A program made the position numbers and the translations under genes. From a beta proteobacterium MWH-UniP1 (lineage in GTDB: Bacteria > Pseudomonadota > Gammaproteobacteria > Burkholderiales > Burkholderiaceae_A), in NCBI GenBank assembly GCA_036362785.1, contig CP143625.1, forward strand, positions 993,401 to 1,057,400: DNA of 64,000 nt, in the 5' to 3' direction. The notes under the pieces were generated by a model that saw only the letters and a list, made by a program, of their open reading frames with translations, ran no database searches and was not told the origin of the DNA. Shown here one piece after another: positions 8,755 through 17,604 of the stretch (positions are counted from its first letter, which is position 1; the number at the start of each line of letters is the position of its first letter).

Positions 8755-9615
8755 ATGGCCATTGGCATTACTCTGGCCGCTGTCAGTGCGCGGCATCCTG
8801 CGGCTGCAAAGTCTGCTGCTGCGGCTATTCAATCCATCGACCTGAGCATCGCGCCCGGCGAGCAGGTCGCCTTGATTGGGCCGTCTGGCGCAGGCAAGAC
8901 CACACTGCTGCAGGTGCTGGGGCTGTCCATGCCGCCAGAGTCAGGCCGCCTTCAATTTGCTGGCCAAGACCCCTGGGCACTTTCGACCAGCGCTTTGCAG
9001 GCACAACGGCGGCAGATTTTCTACGCACCACAGACGCCACCCTTGCCGCCGCGGCAGCGGGTGGTCACGGCTTTGTTGGCGGCACGCTTGCCGGAACAGT
9101 CGCTGTTTCAAAGTCTGTTGACCCTGCTGTATCCGCGTGACGCGCACATCGCCCAGGCGGCCCTGGCCGAGTTTGATTTAGCAGACAAACTCTGGGAGCG
9201 AGTGGATCGACTCTCGGGGGGTGAGCGGCAGCGGGTAGGTCTTGCCCGTGCGCTTATTTGCTCTGCAAAGCTATGGCTGGTGGATGAACCCCTGTCCGCC
9301 CTGGACCCAACCCGATCCCGCCAGGCGATCTCGGTGCTGACACGGGCTGCAAAAGAGCGTGGGGTGACACTGATCACCACATTGCATCAGGTTGATGTGG
9401 CCACCCGCGAGTTTGCGCGTGTGGTGGGACTGCGCGATGGGCGCGTGGTCTTTGACTTGCCCTCTGGCCAGGTGACGCCGCAACGGTTGGTCGAGCTTTA
9501 TGCGCAACATGAGCATGAGCTTGCCCAGGTGTCAGGCACGGTGTCAGACACCTACAGCAAGGTGTCTGACACCTCGCCGTCACCAGAGCCCGCCAAAATC
9601 ATTCATTGCCGCTAA
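8755..9615 (+). CDS. PhnC-type ABC transporter ATPase
   Basis: ATPase subunit of the import system, 286 residues. Walker A GPSGAGKTT is at 42-50, the signature LSGGERQRVGLARAL near 153 and Walker B LWLVDEPLSALDP near 171. It starts 4 bases after the binding-protein gene. The last ~30 codons are unusual: the ATPase fold should end near ELYAQHEHEL, and the tail is encoded largely by two GGTGTCWGACACC palindromes and a degenerate third. It seems that a repeat cluster was inserted at the 3' end and is now translated (VSGTVSDTYSKVSDTS). The tail is likely dispensable. Confidence 0.88.
   Translation: MAIGITLAAVSARHPAAAKSAAAAIQSIDLSIAPGEQVALIGPSGAGKTTLLQVLGLSMPPESGRLQFAGQDPWALSTSALQAQRRQIFYAPQTPPLPPRQRVVTALLAARLPEQSLFQSLLTLLYPRDAHIAQAALAEFDLADKLWERVDRLSGGERQRVGLARALICSAKLWLVDEPLSALDPTRSRQAISVLTRAAKERGVTLITTLHQVDVATREFARVVGLRDGRVVFDLPSGQVTPQRLVELYAQHEHELAQVSGTVSDTYSKVSDTSPSPEPAKIIHCR
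9528..9573. repeat. Cluster of 13-bp palindromes GGTGTCWGACACC
   Basis: Perfect palindromes GGTGTCAGACACC at 9540-9552 and GGTGTCTGACACC at 9561-9573, with a degenerate copy (GGTGTCAGGCAC) at 9528-9539. All lie inside the 3' end of the transporter ATPase gene and are translated. The same palindrome occurs twice at 30511-30552, so it is a dispersed repeat in this genome. Confidence 0.8.
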
Positions 9616-9617
9616 CG

Positions 9618-10451
9618 ATGGGAGTGGCGGCAGTGCGTCCAGAGTTGCGTGACCCGGCTTGGATGGGCCGGGTCTTTTGGTCGCTTGCCGCACTGGTGAT
9701 TCTGGGGCCGGTCTTGGTGGCAACAGAATTCAAACCCTGGGTCTTGGTCGAGCCTGACAATCTCAAAGTCACCCTCAAATTTCTGGGGGATTTCTTTCCG
9801 CCAGTCATTACGCCAGACTTTCTTTGGATGGTGGCCAAGGAGTCGTGGCGCACGATTGCCATTGCCACTGCCGGAACTTTTCTTGCCTTGGTCTTGGCCA
9901 TACCGCTGACGATTGCATCGACCAGTGTCTTGTCGGTCTCATCAATTTCCGGCCGCATGAAGGCCCTGCCATTTTTGGTGCGTCAAATCATTCGTTGGGT
10001 GCTGATCGTGCTGCGCAGTATTCCCGAACTCATCTGGGCGTTGGTATTTGTTCGGGTAGTGGGCCTGGGGCCAGCGGCAGGGGTATTGGCCATTGGGCTC
10101 ACCTATGCCGGCATGCTGGGCAAGGTCTATGGCGAGATTTTAGAAAGTGGTGATGCCCATGCCACCAAGACCTTGCTGCGAAACGGTAGCGGCCGGCTAC
10201 AGGCGTTTTTCTTTGGCCTGCTGCCACAAAATGCCACGGAATTGACGAGTTACACCGTTTATCGTTGGGAGTGTGCGATTCGTTCATCTGCCGTTCTTGG
10301 ATTTGTGGGAGCAGGGGGCCTGGGCCAGCAGATGGATAACTCCATGAAAATGTTTAATGGCGGTGAAGTCGCCACCATGCTGATCGTATTCATGCTGCTC
10401 GTTGGCCTTGCTGATTTACTGAGCAGTTGGCTGCGCCGCGTTATGAATTAA
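9618..10451 (+). CDS. PhnE-type ABC transporter permease (first)
   Basis: Inner-membrane permease of 277 residues with about six hydrophobic segments and the EAA-type cytoplasmic loop typical of binding-protein-dependent importers (GLTYAGMLGKVYGEILE ... GSGRLQAFFFGLLPQ). I take ATG 9618; an in-frame TTG at 9606 would overlap the ATPase stop. The central IIRWVLIVLRSIPELIWA segment is the PhnE-family signature and is nearly repeated in the second permease, so the pair forms a heterodimeric channel. It is the third gene of the four-gene transporter operon. Confidence 0.88.
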   Translation: MGVAAVRPELRDPAWMGRVFWSLAALVILGPVLVATEFKPWVLVEPDNLKVTLKFLGDFFPPVITPDFLWMVAKESWRTIAIATAGTFLALVLAIPLTIASTSVLSVSSISGRMKALPFLVRQIIRWVLIVLRSIPELIWALVFVRVVGLGPAAGVLAIGLTYAGMLGKVYGEILESGDAHATKTLLRNGSGRLQAFFFGLLPQNATELTSYTVYRWECAIRSSAVLGFVGAGGLGQQMDNSMKMFNGGEVATMLIVFMLLVGLADLLSSWLRRVMN

Positions 10452-10500
10452 GTCTGGTGTGAAATTGAATCAACCTTACTGATCAGCCCAACACTTCGCT

Positions 10501-11325
10501 ATGACCCCACCCACCCATTCGCCAACCAAGCCTGGCCCAAACCCCTGGATGCGCTGGGACTGCTCGGTCTGCTGGGTGGTCACGGGGCTATTGCTTTTAA
10601 CAGTTGCAAGCTTTTGGTCGCTTGATCTTCAGTTGTCTCGCCTGCTGTCGTGGGACAGTGCCGCGCGCATGGGCAAGTTCCTGGGGGAGCTGCTGACACC
10701 CACCACCGACAGTAAATTTCTAAGCAAGCTTTTTATCGCAGGTCTTGAGACCCTGGCCATGTCCGCGCTTGGCACTCTGATTGCAGCGATCTTTGGGCTC
10801 TTGTTGGCGCTGCCCGCAAGCAAGACCCACGCCGATGATCCGGCCCGTTGGAAGTTCTTGGTGCGCTTGGTTTTAAATGCGTTGCGATCAATTCCAGAGC
10901 TGGTCTGGGCAGCTTTACTTATTATCTCGGCGGGTCTTGGCCCATTTGCAGGAACCTTGGCACTGGCATTTCACACCACAGGGGTGTTGGGCCGACTGTT
11001 TGCGGAGTCGATTGAAAATGCGCCACAAGATTCCGCAAAGGCATTACGGCTCTCGGGCGTGCCAGAGGGCCGGGTATTTATTTTTGCCACGCTCCCGACA
11101 GTGCTGCCACAACTGATGTCCTACACGCTCTATCGTTGGGAAAATAATATTCGTGCGGCTGCCGTGCTGGGTGTGGTGGGCGGCGGTGGTCTTGGCCAGA
11201 TGCTGGCCTTTCATATGGGCTTATTTCAAATGAGTGAGACCAGCAGCATCTTGCTGGCCATGATCGCACTTGTGGTCTTGGTGGATCTTTTGTCTTATTT
11301 CTCGCGACGGATAATGTCGCGGTAG
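10501..11325 (+). CDS. PhnE-type ABC transporter permease (second)
   Basis: Second membrane subunit of the importer, 274 residues, with six predicted hydrophobic segments and the same RSIPELVWAALLIISAGLG family signature as the first permease. The conserved C-terminal region (MSYTLYRWENNIRAAAVLG, then GGGGLGQ) matches the PhnE family. The N terminus is proline-rich and hydrophilic. A 49-base gap separates it from the first permease. It is the last gene of the operon and converges on moeA, leaving 58 bases between the stops. Confidence 0.88.
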   Translation: MTPPTHSPTKPGPNPWMRWDCSVCWVVTGLLLLTVASFWSLDLQLSRLLSWDSAARMGKFLGELLTPTTDSKFLSKLFIAGLETLAMSALGTLIAAIFGLLLALPASKTHADDPARWKFLVRLVLNALRSIPELVWAALLIISAGLGPFAGTLALAFHTTGVLGRLFAESIENAPQDSAKALRLSGVPEGRVFIFATLPTVLPQLMSYTLYRWENNIRAAAVLGVVGGGGLGQMLAFHMGLFQMSETSSILLAMIALVVLVDLLSYFSRRIMSR

Positions 11326-11383
11326 TTCAAGCGCTGTATTTCCAGAAGGCGCCTTGACGTTGGATCCGCGGATTGGCATGTCG

Positions 11384-12661
11384 TTATCGAAGCACAATGA
11401 CGTCAACTGGCGTGCCTGCGGCTAGTGGGCCTGCATCATGGGGCAACACCACCAGACCATCTGCGTCGACCAATGATTTCAGGCTGGCGGCACCTTGTGA
11501 TGCGGATATCTCTGCAATCCATTCATTGTCGGCATCGCGCGTGAGTGTGCAGCGCAGATACTCCGTTCGGCCCGCCACTTTTTTGGCATCTTTGGCAAGT
11601 TTGGCGCGAATCGGGGGGCGGGCTTGCGGGGTGACACCAGCAAGCTGCTGCAGGCAGGGCTCGACAATGCCCTTGAAGGTAACAAACGCTGCAACCGGGT
11701 TGCCCGGCAGGCCAAAAAAAGGCACTCGCCCGCCTGTTTCGTTTGCCCCGACTGATGCCATCTGTCGTTTGATCATGCCTGCCGCGAGTGGCCGGCCAGG
11801 CTTAATCGCAAGCTTCCAAAACGAAATATCACCAAGCGACTGCATCACGGTTTTGGTGTGATCGGCCTCGCCCACGCTGACGCCGCCAGATGTAATCACC
11901 GCGTCGGCAATCGTGGCCGCATGTGTGATGGCCTGCTGCAAACTTTCCGCATCGTCATTCACAATGCCCAAATCAATCGCCTCTGCGCCGCAGCCGCGGA
12001 TCATTTCCAAGAGCATGGGCCGGTTGGCATCAAAGGTTTTTCCAGCCGGCAGCGGCCGGCCCGGTTCGGTGACCTCATCGCCGGTAGACAACACCGCTAC
12101 GCGAATTCTCCGTGTCACTTCCACACTCGCAATCCCCATTGAGGCGAGCAGAGCGATCTCGCGCGGACCAATAATGGTGCCCGCAAGCAGGGCGGCTGCA
12201 CCTGTTTCAAGATCTTCACCGCGACGCCGGACATTGGCCCCGGCACGAATTGCTGTTGTATCGAAGCGGATGGTCTGTGTGGCGTCGTCTAATTCCACGA
12301 GTTCCTGGGCAATGACGGTGTCGTGTTCCGGTGGCACGACCGCTCCGGTAAAGATTCGTACCGCAGTCTCCGCACTGGCCTGTCCTTGCAGGCCATGGCC
12401 GGCTAAGGATTTCCCTGATACTTGAACGCGAAAGTCGGGAACTGGGGACATTTTGTTAAACACCGAACTTGCAAAGGAAAAGCCATCCATGGCCGAGAGT
12501 GGGGCGGCCGGAATGTCTTTCGGACTCAGAATTGTTTTGGCCAAGGCCCGACCGCCAATCTCCTGTATCCCTAAGAACTGCGTCTGTTGGATCGGCGAAA
12601 TTGATCGGGAAATGGCGTCTAGAGCCGAACGAATACTCTGGGGTTTAAAGTTTTCTGGCAC
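11384..12661 (-). CDS. moeA: Molybdopterin molybdenumtransferase MoeA
   Basis: Inserts molybdate into adenylylated molybdopterin in the last common step of molybdenum cofactor synthesis. The 425-residue protein shows the MoeA order: N-terminal AxSAMDGF-like segment (APLSAMDGFSF), the GATVPxGADTV-like loop (FTGAVVPPEHDTVIAQE), RRRGEDL, the MPTb-type VLSTGDEVTEPG ... DANRPML, the SGGVSVGEADHTK site, KPGRP and FFGLPGNPVAA. The start is GTG at 12661. It is transcribed away from fdhA and converges on the ABC transporter genes. Its position beside a molybdenum enzyme operon fits its role. Confidence 0.95.
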   Translation of the reverse strand: MPENFKPQSIRSALDAISRSISPIQQTQFLGIQEIGGRALAKTILSPKDIPAAPLSAMDGFSFASSVFNKMSPVPDFRVQVSGKSLAGHGLQGQASAETAVRIFTGAVVPPEHDTVIAQELVELDDATQTIRFDTTAIRAGANVRRRGEDLETGAAALLAGTIIGPREIALLASMGIASVEVTRRIRVAVLSTGDEVTEPGRPLPAGKTFDANRPMLLEMIRGCGAEAIDLGIVNDDAESLQQAITHAATIADAVITSGGVSVGEADHTKTVMQSLGDISFWKLAIKPGRPLAAGMIKRQMASVGANETGGRVPFFGLPGNPVAAFVTFKGIVEPCLQQLAGVTPQARPPIRAKLAKDAKKVAGRTEYLRCTLTRDADNEWIAEISASQGAASLKSLVDADGLVVLPHDAGPLAAGTPVDVIVLR

Positions 12662-12846
12662 AAGAATTCCGTTTTTGGGTTGGCCACACGTATGTGAATG
12701 TTGCCAATCTTAGCGTGCAGCAAGATTCGCCTTGTCCAAGCAGGAAGCTTGATGACCCAAGAGTTACAAATGTTTGTCTAGGTCGGACGCTCGACGAAGG
12801 GCTCTGTCATTGACCCATCAATGTTGCGGCGCACATTGCATGTCGC

Positions 12847-12860
12847 TTGATAAGGATCAA
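12847..12860 (+). promoter_or_regulatory. FNR/Anr-type operator upstream of fdhA
   Basis: The sequence TTGATAAGGATCAA is a perfect match to the FNR consensus TTGAT-N4-ATCAA. Its centre is 82 bases before the fdhA start codon. A TACAGG hexamer at 12882-12887 could serve as -10 of a class II FNR promoter starting near 12895. This points to induction of the formate dehydrogenase genes when oxygen is low. Confidence 0.75.
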
Positions 12861-12935
12861 AATCCAGTGAGCGAAATTCCGTACAGGTTTTTCGTGAAGC
12901 GGTATCCGATTAACGTTCGTTCTGGAGGGACACTA

Positions 12936-15900
12936 ATGAACGCACCGATGAATCGTCGGCAGTTCTTTAAGATCTGCTCGGCCGGTGTCGCGACTTCCTC
13001 TGCAGTGGGCCTGGGGCTTTCCCCTGGCGTTGCTGTTGCAGAAGTCCGGGCTTTTAAACTTGCCCGCACCACTGAAACCCGTGGTACTTGCCCGTACTGC
13101 TCTGTGAGCTGCGGCGTCTTGATGTATTCCAAGACCGATGAGGCCACCAAGAAAACTAAAATCATTCACATCGAGGGTGACCCCGATCACCCGGTGAACA
13201 AGGGATCGTTGTGCCCCAAAGGCGCCGGTCTTTTGGACATGGTTCACTCGCCCAACCGGCTGCTGCACCCCGAGGTGCGTGAGCCCGGTTCAAAAGAGTG
13301 GAAAAAGATTTCATGGGAAGACGCATTGAATCGTGTTGCCCGCCATATGAAGGCGGACCGCGATGCAAACTTTGTCGAGAAAAACGACAAAGGCGTTCCT
13401 GTTAATCGTTGGAACACAACCGCATTACTAGTCTCGAGTGCATCCTCGAACGAGTCCGGCTACGCCATGGTGAAAATGGCGCGCGGCCTCGGCATGGTGG
13501 CACTCGACACGCAAGCACGTATCTGACACGCCCCCACGGTATCCAGTCTGGGTCCGACGTTTGGGCGTGGCGCCATGACAAATGGCTGGCCAGATATCCA
13601 GCATGCTGACTTAATTTTGGTGATGGGCGGAAACGCCGCCGAGGCACACCCTTGTGGTTTCAAATGGGTGACCGAGGCGATGGAGCACCGCAAGGCCAAG
13701 TTCGTGGTGGTGGATCCGCGGTTTACCCGCTCGGCCGCCATTGCGGATTACTACGCGCCGATTCGCGTGGGAACCGATATTGCGTTCCTGGGCGGTGTCA
13801 TCAACTACCTGCTGGCAAAAGGCAAGATTCACGAAGACTACGTTCGCAACTACACGAATGCACCGTTCTTGATTAATGGAGATTTCAGCTTCAAAGACGG
13901 TCTGTTCAGCGGTTACGACGACAGCAAGCGTGCCTACGACAAGAAGTCTTGGTCCTATCAGATGGGTGACGACGGATTTGTCAAAGTTGACATGTCCATG
14001 AAAGACCCCCGCTGTGTGTACCAGCTGATGAAGTCCCACTTCAGCCGATACACCCCAGAGAAGGTCTCATCGATTTGCGGTACACCCAAAGACCAATTCC
14101 TGAAGGTCTGTGAATACATTGCCGAGACATCACGTCCCGACAAGGTGATGACCATCATGTACGCCTTGGGCTGGACGCAGCATTCGACGGGTTCGCAAAA
14201 CATCCGCACCATGGCCATGATCCAGATGCTTCTGGGTAACGTTGGCCGCCCCGGTGGCGGTGTGAACGCGCTTCGCGGTCACGCCAACGTGCAGGGCATC
14301 ACCGACATGTGTGCTTACTCGGAAGTCTTGTCGGGCTATCAGCTCTCGCCGACGGATGCCGATGAGACGCGTGAGATGTATCTGAAGGCCCGCACGCCCA
14401 AGGCCACACGCCCGAATTCGATGAACTTCCCGCAGAACTTCCCCAAATGGAACACCAGCCTGATGAAGGCTTATTACGGGGACAATGCGACGAAGGAAAA
14501 CGACTTCGGCTATCACTATCTGCCCAAACGAGATGGCGCCTATGACGTGCTGGCGAACTTTGAACGTATGGCGCAGGGCAAGATAAATGGCCTGATCTGC
14601 CAGGGCTTTAATCCACTGGCTGCTTTGCCGAATAAGGCCAAGCTCAACAAGGCACTTGCCAACCTGAAGTTCATGGTGGTGATTGATCCGTTGAAAACCG
14701 AGTCGGCTGAGTTCTGGAAAAACTTTGGTGAGTTGAATAACGCCAAGCCCGAGGACATCAAGACCGAGGTGATCCGCCTGCCGTCCACCTGCTTTGCCGA
14801 GGACCCAGGTACCTTCACCAGTTCGGGCCGTGTGGTTCACTGGCACTACAAGGCGGCAGATGCACCAGGCGAGGCCAAGACCGATCGCGAGATCGTTGGC
14901 ACGTTGTTTACCAAACTGCGCGACATGTATCGCAAAGAGGGTGGTAAGGGCCGTGAGCCGTTGATGGCCATTAAGTGGAATTACTCCAACCCCAGCAATC
15001 CTCCCGCAGAAGAGCTGCTCAAGGAAATTTCGGGCCGCGCTGTGGTGGACATCAAGGACCCGAAGACTGGTGCCGTGCTCTTTAAGGCAGGCGAACAGTT
15101 GCCAGGCTTTGGTGTGCTGCGTGACGATGGTTCGACCGAATGTGGCAACTGGATTTACGGTGGTGTCTGGTCGCAAGCGGGTAACCTCTCGGCGCGTCGT
15201 AACAACGCCGACGAGGGTGGCATGGGTATCCACCAGCAGTGGGGCTACTCTTGGCCTGCCAACCGTCGCGTGCTCTACAACCGTGCGGGTGCTGACCCAT
15301 CCGGTAAGGCCTGGGATGCCAAGCGGCCCACGATTCAGTGGGATGGCAGCAAGTGGGCAGGGGTGGACATTCCGGATATCGCGCCGGCACTACCGCCTGC
15401 AACGGGTCCCTTCATCATGAACCCGGAAGGCGTCGGCCGACTCTTCGCACCGGGTATGGCGGAAGGTCCGTTCCCTGAGCACTATGAGCCGTTTGAGACA
15501 CCATTGGGCCGCAACCCAATGCATCCGAACAATGCGAAGGTCGTTAGCAACCCTTGTGCACGTGTGTTCAAGGCCGATGCACCGACGTTTGGTAAGTCGG
15601 ATGAGTTTCCTTATGCCGCAACGACCTACCGTCTCACCGAACACTTCCACTTCTGGACCAAGAACGTGGAGTCCAACGCCATCGTGCAGCCCCAGCCGTT
15701 TGTTGAAATCGGCGAGGCGCTGGCCAAGGAAAAGGGCATTAAGAACGGTGACATGGTCCGGGTCTGGAGTAATCGGGGCCAGGTGAAGGCGGTTGCCTCC
15801 GTGACCAAGCGGATTCGTCCGCTAACGGTTGACGGAAAGACTGTGCATCACGTGGGTATTCCGATTCACTTCGGATTTGTGGGCGTTGCCAAGAACGGTT

Positions 15901-15992
15901 TCTTGGCCAACGAACTCACGCCATTCGTGGGGGATGCGAACTCTCAAACACCAGAGTTCAAAGCCTTCTTGGTCAACATTGCTAAGGTATAA
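12936..15992 (+). CDS. fdhA: Formate dehydrogenase major subunit, selenocysteine-containing (UGA at 13524 = Sec197)
   Basis: Catalytic subunit of a membrane-bound, periplasm-facing formate dehydrogenase of the FdnG/FdoG type. It oxidises formate to CO2 at a bis-MGD molybdenum site. ATG 12936 follows a good ribosome site (GGAGGGA) and gives a Tat signal (NRRQFFK). The [4Fe-4S] motif is Cys52, Cys55, Cys59 and Cys93. The frame is interrupted by TGA at 13524, but both sides are in the same frame and the junction ARI-U-HAPTV aligns with the Sec196 site of E. coli FdnG, so UGA encodes Sec197. Total length is 1018 residues. A SECIS-type hairpin follows the UGA. It heads fdhA-fdhB-fdhC, with fdhB 11 bases later. 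A gene caller that stops at 13526 would split it wrongly. Confidence 0.96.
13524..13556 (+). promoter_or_regulatory. Bacterial SECIS element in fdhA mRNA
   Basis: UGA (13524-13526) is followed after 10 bases by a hairpin. C13537-G13556, G13538-C13555 and G13539-C13554 pair, U13540 is bulged, then A13541-U13553, U13542-G13552, C13543-G13551 and C13544-G13550 pair, with loop AGUCU (13545-13549). The bulged U and the GU in the loop are the known SelB contacts in E. coli fdhF, and fdnG has the same layout. This recruits SelB with Sec-tRNA. Confidence 0.88.
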
Positions 15993-16003
15993 GGAGACGA
16001 TTC

Positions 16004-16873
16004 ATGGCTACTGCTCAAACAATGAATGTCGTCAATCGCTCCGCTACCACCGCGCCCATGCCGGTGAAGTCCAATCCGGACATCGCGGTTGCTAAGTTGA
16101 TCGACGAATCAAAATGTATTGGCTGTAAAGCATGTCAGGTGGCATGTATGCAGTGGAACGACAACCGTGACGAGATTGGCTCAACGGTCGGTGTGTATGA
16201 CAACCCGGCCGACCTGACCACCAAGTCATGGACGGTGATGCGGTTTAACGAAGTTGAGCGCGCTGATGGCGGGCTGGACTGGTTGATTCGCAAAGACGGC
16301 TGCATGCACTGCGAAGACCCTGGCTGCTTAAAGGCATGTCCTGCACCTGGTGCGATTGTCAAATACGAAAACGGCATTGTTGATTTCGTTAAAGACAACT
16401 GCATTGGCTGCGGCTACTGCGTGGCCGGCTGCCCCTTTAACATTCCGCGGATCAGTAAGGAAGATCACAAGGCCTATAAGTGCTCTTTGTGTTCAGACCG
16501 TGTTGCTGTGGGTGAGGGCGCTGCTTGTGCCAAGGCCTGTCCGACCAAAGCCATTCGTTTTGGCAAGAAGAAAGACCTGGTGCAGTGGGCCGATAACCGC
16601 GTGAAAGATTTGAAAGAGCGCGGCTATCAAAACGCAGCCCTGTATAACCCCCAGGGTGTCGGTGGTACGCACGTGATGTATGTGCTTCGCCACGGCGATA
16701 AGCCCGAGGCCTATAACGGTCTTCCAAGCGATCCGCAGATCAGCCCAACGGTGAATCTGTGGAAGGGCATGACGAAGACGGTGCTGGCGTGGGGTATGGG
16801 TGCAGCCGTGTTGGTGGGCATTGCACACTACTTCATCAAAGGGCCTAAAGAGGTCGACGAGAAGGAGGTATAA
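16004..16873 (+). CDS. fdhB: Formate dehydrogenase iron-sulfur subunit
   Basis: Beta subunit of 289 residues that passes electrons from FdhA to the cytochrome b subunit. It has four ferredoxin-like [4Fe-4S] motifs: [39 protein letters not shown], and CSLCSDR with [11 protein letters not shown] single C-terminal membrane anchor ([19 protein letters not shown]) precedes a charged tail, as in FdnH/FdoH. It has no signal peptide of its own, so it should be exported in complex with FdhA through the Tat pathway. A strong ribosome site (AAGGAGA) precedes ATG 16004. The name fdhB follows common usage; fdoH or fdnH would also describe it. Confidence 0.95.
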   Translation: MATAQTMNVVNRSATTAPMPVKSNPDIAVAKLIDESKCIGCKACQVACMQWNDNRDEIGSTVGVYDNPADLTTKSWTVMRFNEVERADGGLDWLIRKDGCMHCEDPGCLKACPAPGAIVKYENGIVDFVKDNCIGCGYCVAGCPFNIPRISKEDHKAYKCSLCSDRVAVGEGAACAKACPTKAIRFGKKKDLVQWADNRVKDLKERGYQNAALYNPQGVGGTHVMYVLRHGDKPEAYNGLPSDPQISPTVNLWKGMTKTVLAWGMGAAVLVGIAHYFIKGPKEVDEKEV

Positions 16874-16876
16874 GAA

Positions 16877-17503
16877 ATGAGTCAGACTTCTTCTGGAGAA
16901 ATCCAGCGTTACGCCGCCAATGAACGTTGGAACCACTGGTTTACAGCGGTCGTGTTTGTGCTGCTGGCGGCCTCGGGTCTAGCGTTCTTTCACCCGGCGT
17001 TTTGGTCGCTGTCAGCGGTGTTGGGCGGGGGAGAGTTATCGCGCTTCCTGCATCCAATCCTGGGCGTGCTGATGTTCCTGTCGTTTTTCATCTTTGCCAT
17101 TCAGAAATTGGGTGACAACGTGATGAAATCTTACGACTGGCAATGGATGGCGCGCTTTGGTGATGTGTTGGCCAACCGCGATCACGACATGCCTGAGATT
17201 GGCAAATACAACGCGGCCCAGAAACTGATGTATTGGGTCACCTTGTTGGCCATGATCATGCTGTTGGCCAGTGGCATCGTGATGTGGCGCCAGTTCTTCT
17301 CACACCTCTTCACGATCGACTTGCTGCGGCTTGCCGCACTGGTGCACGCCGTATCAGGGGTTGTGCTGATTATCACCATCATCGTGCACGTCTATGCTGC
17401 TATCTGGGTTAAGGGAACCATCAGTGCCATGACAAAGGGCACGGTCACCCGGGCCTGGGCCAAGCATCATCACCCGCTGTGGTATCGCTCCATGAGCAAA
17501 TAA
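16877..17503 (+). CDS. fdhC: Formate dehydrogenase cytochrome b556 subunit
   Basis: Gamma subunit of 208 residues with four membrane helices. It holds two b hemes and reduces quinone in the inner membrane. Candidate heme-ligand histidines sit in the first, second and fourth helices (NHWFT, LHPILG, HAVSG, IVHVYAA). It starts 3 bases after fdhB with a very strong ribosome site (AGGAGGT) overlapping the fdhB end. The set of Sec catalytic subunit, four-cluster subunit and cytochrome b makes a respiratory, proton-motive formate dehydrogenase rather than a formate hydrogenlyase type. A rho-independent terminator follows. Confidence 0.95.
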   Translation: MSQTSSGEIQRYAANERWNHWFTAVVFVLLAASGLAFFHPAFWSLSAVLGGGELSRFLHPILGVLMFLSFFIFAIQKLGDNVMKSYDWQWMARFGDVLANRDHDMPEIGKYNAAQKLMYWVTLLAMIMLLASGIVMWRQFFSHLFTIDLLRLAALVHAVSGVVLIITIIVHVYAAIWVKGTISAMTKGTVTRAWAKHHHPLWYRSMSK

Positions 17504-17547
17504 CCCCACGGAAAAGTAGTCCAAACAAAGGAAGTTGCAGGAGACAC

Positions 17548-17581
17548 CCGGCCCCGATTGTAAGATTGGGGCCGGTTTTTA
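17548..17581 (+). terminator. Rho-independent terminator after fdhC
   Basis: Perfect 8-bp GC stem CCGGCCCC / GGGGCCGG (17548-17555 with 17568-17575), a 12-base loop and TTTTT. It separates the structural fdhABC genes from fdhE and the sel genes, so expression of the latter may be lower or have its own promoter. Confidence 0.85.
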
Positions 17582-17604
17582 TTTCGACTTAGGAAACGTA
17601 AAGA

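Noticed and set aside
12774-13526. fdhA as a pseudogene truncated by a stop codon
   Set aside because: The same frame continues without loss of homology, the TGA is at the known Sec site, a SECIS hairpin follows and selA, selB and selC are nearby.
14130-15233. A 367-residue open frame on the minus strand inside fdhA
   Set aside because: It lies wholly opposite a well-conserved gene, has no recognised motif and is explained by codon bias of fdhA.
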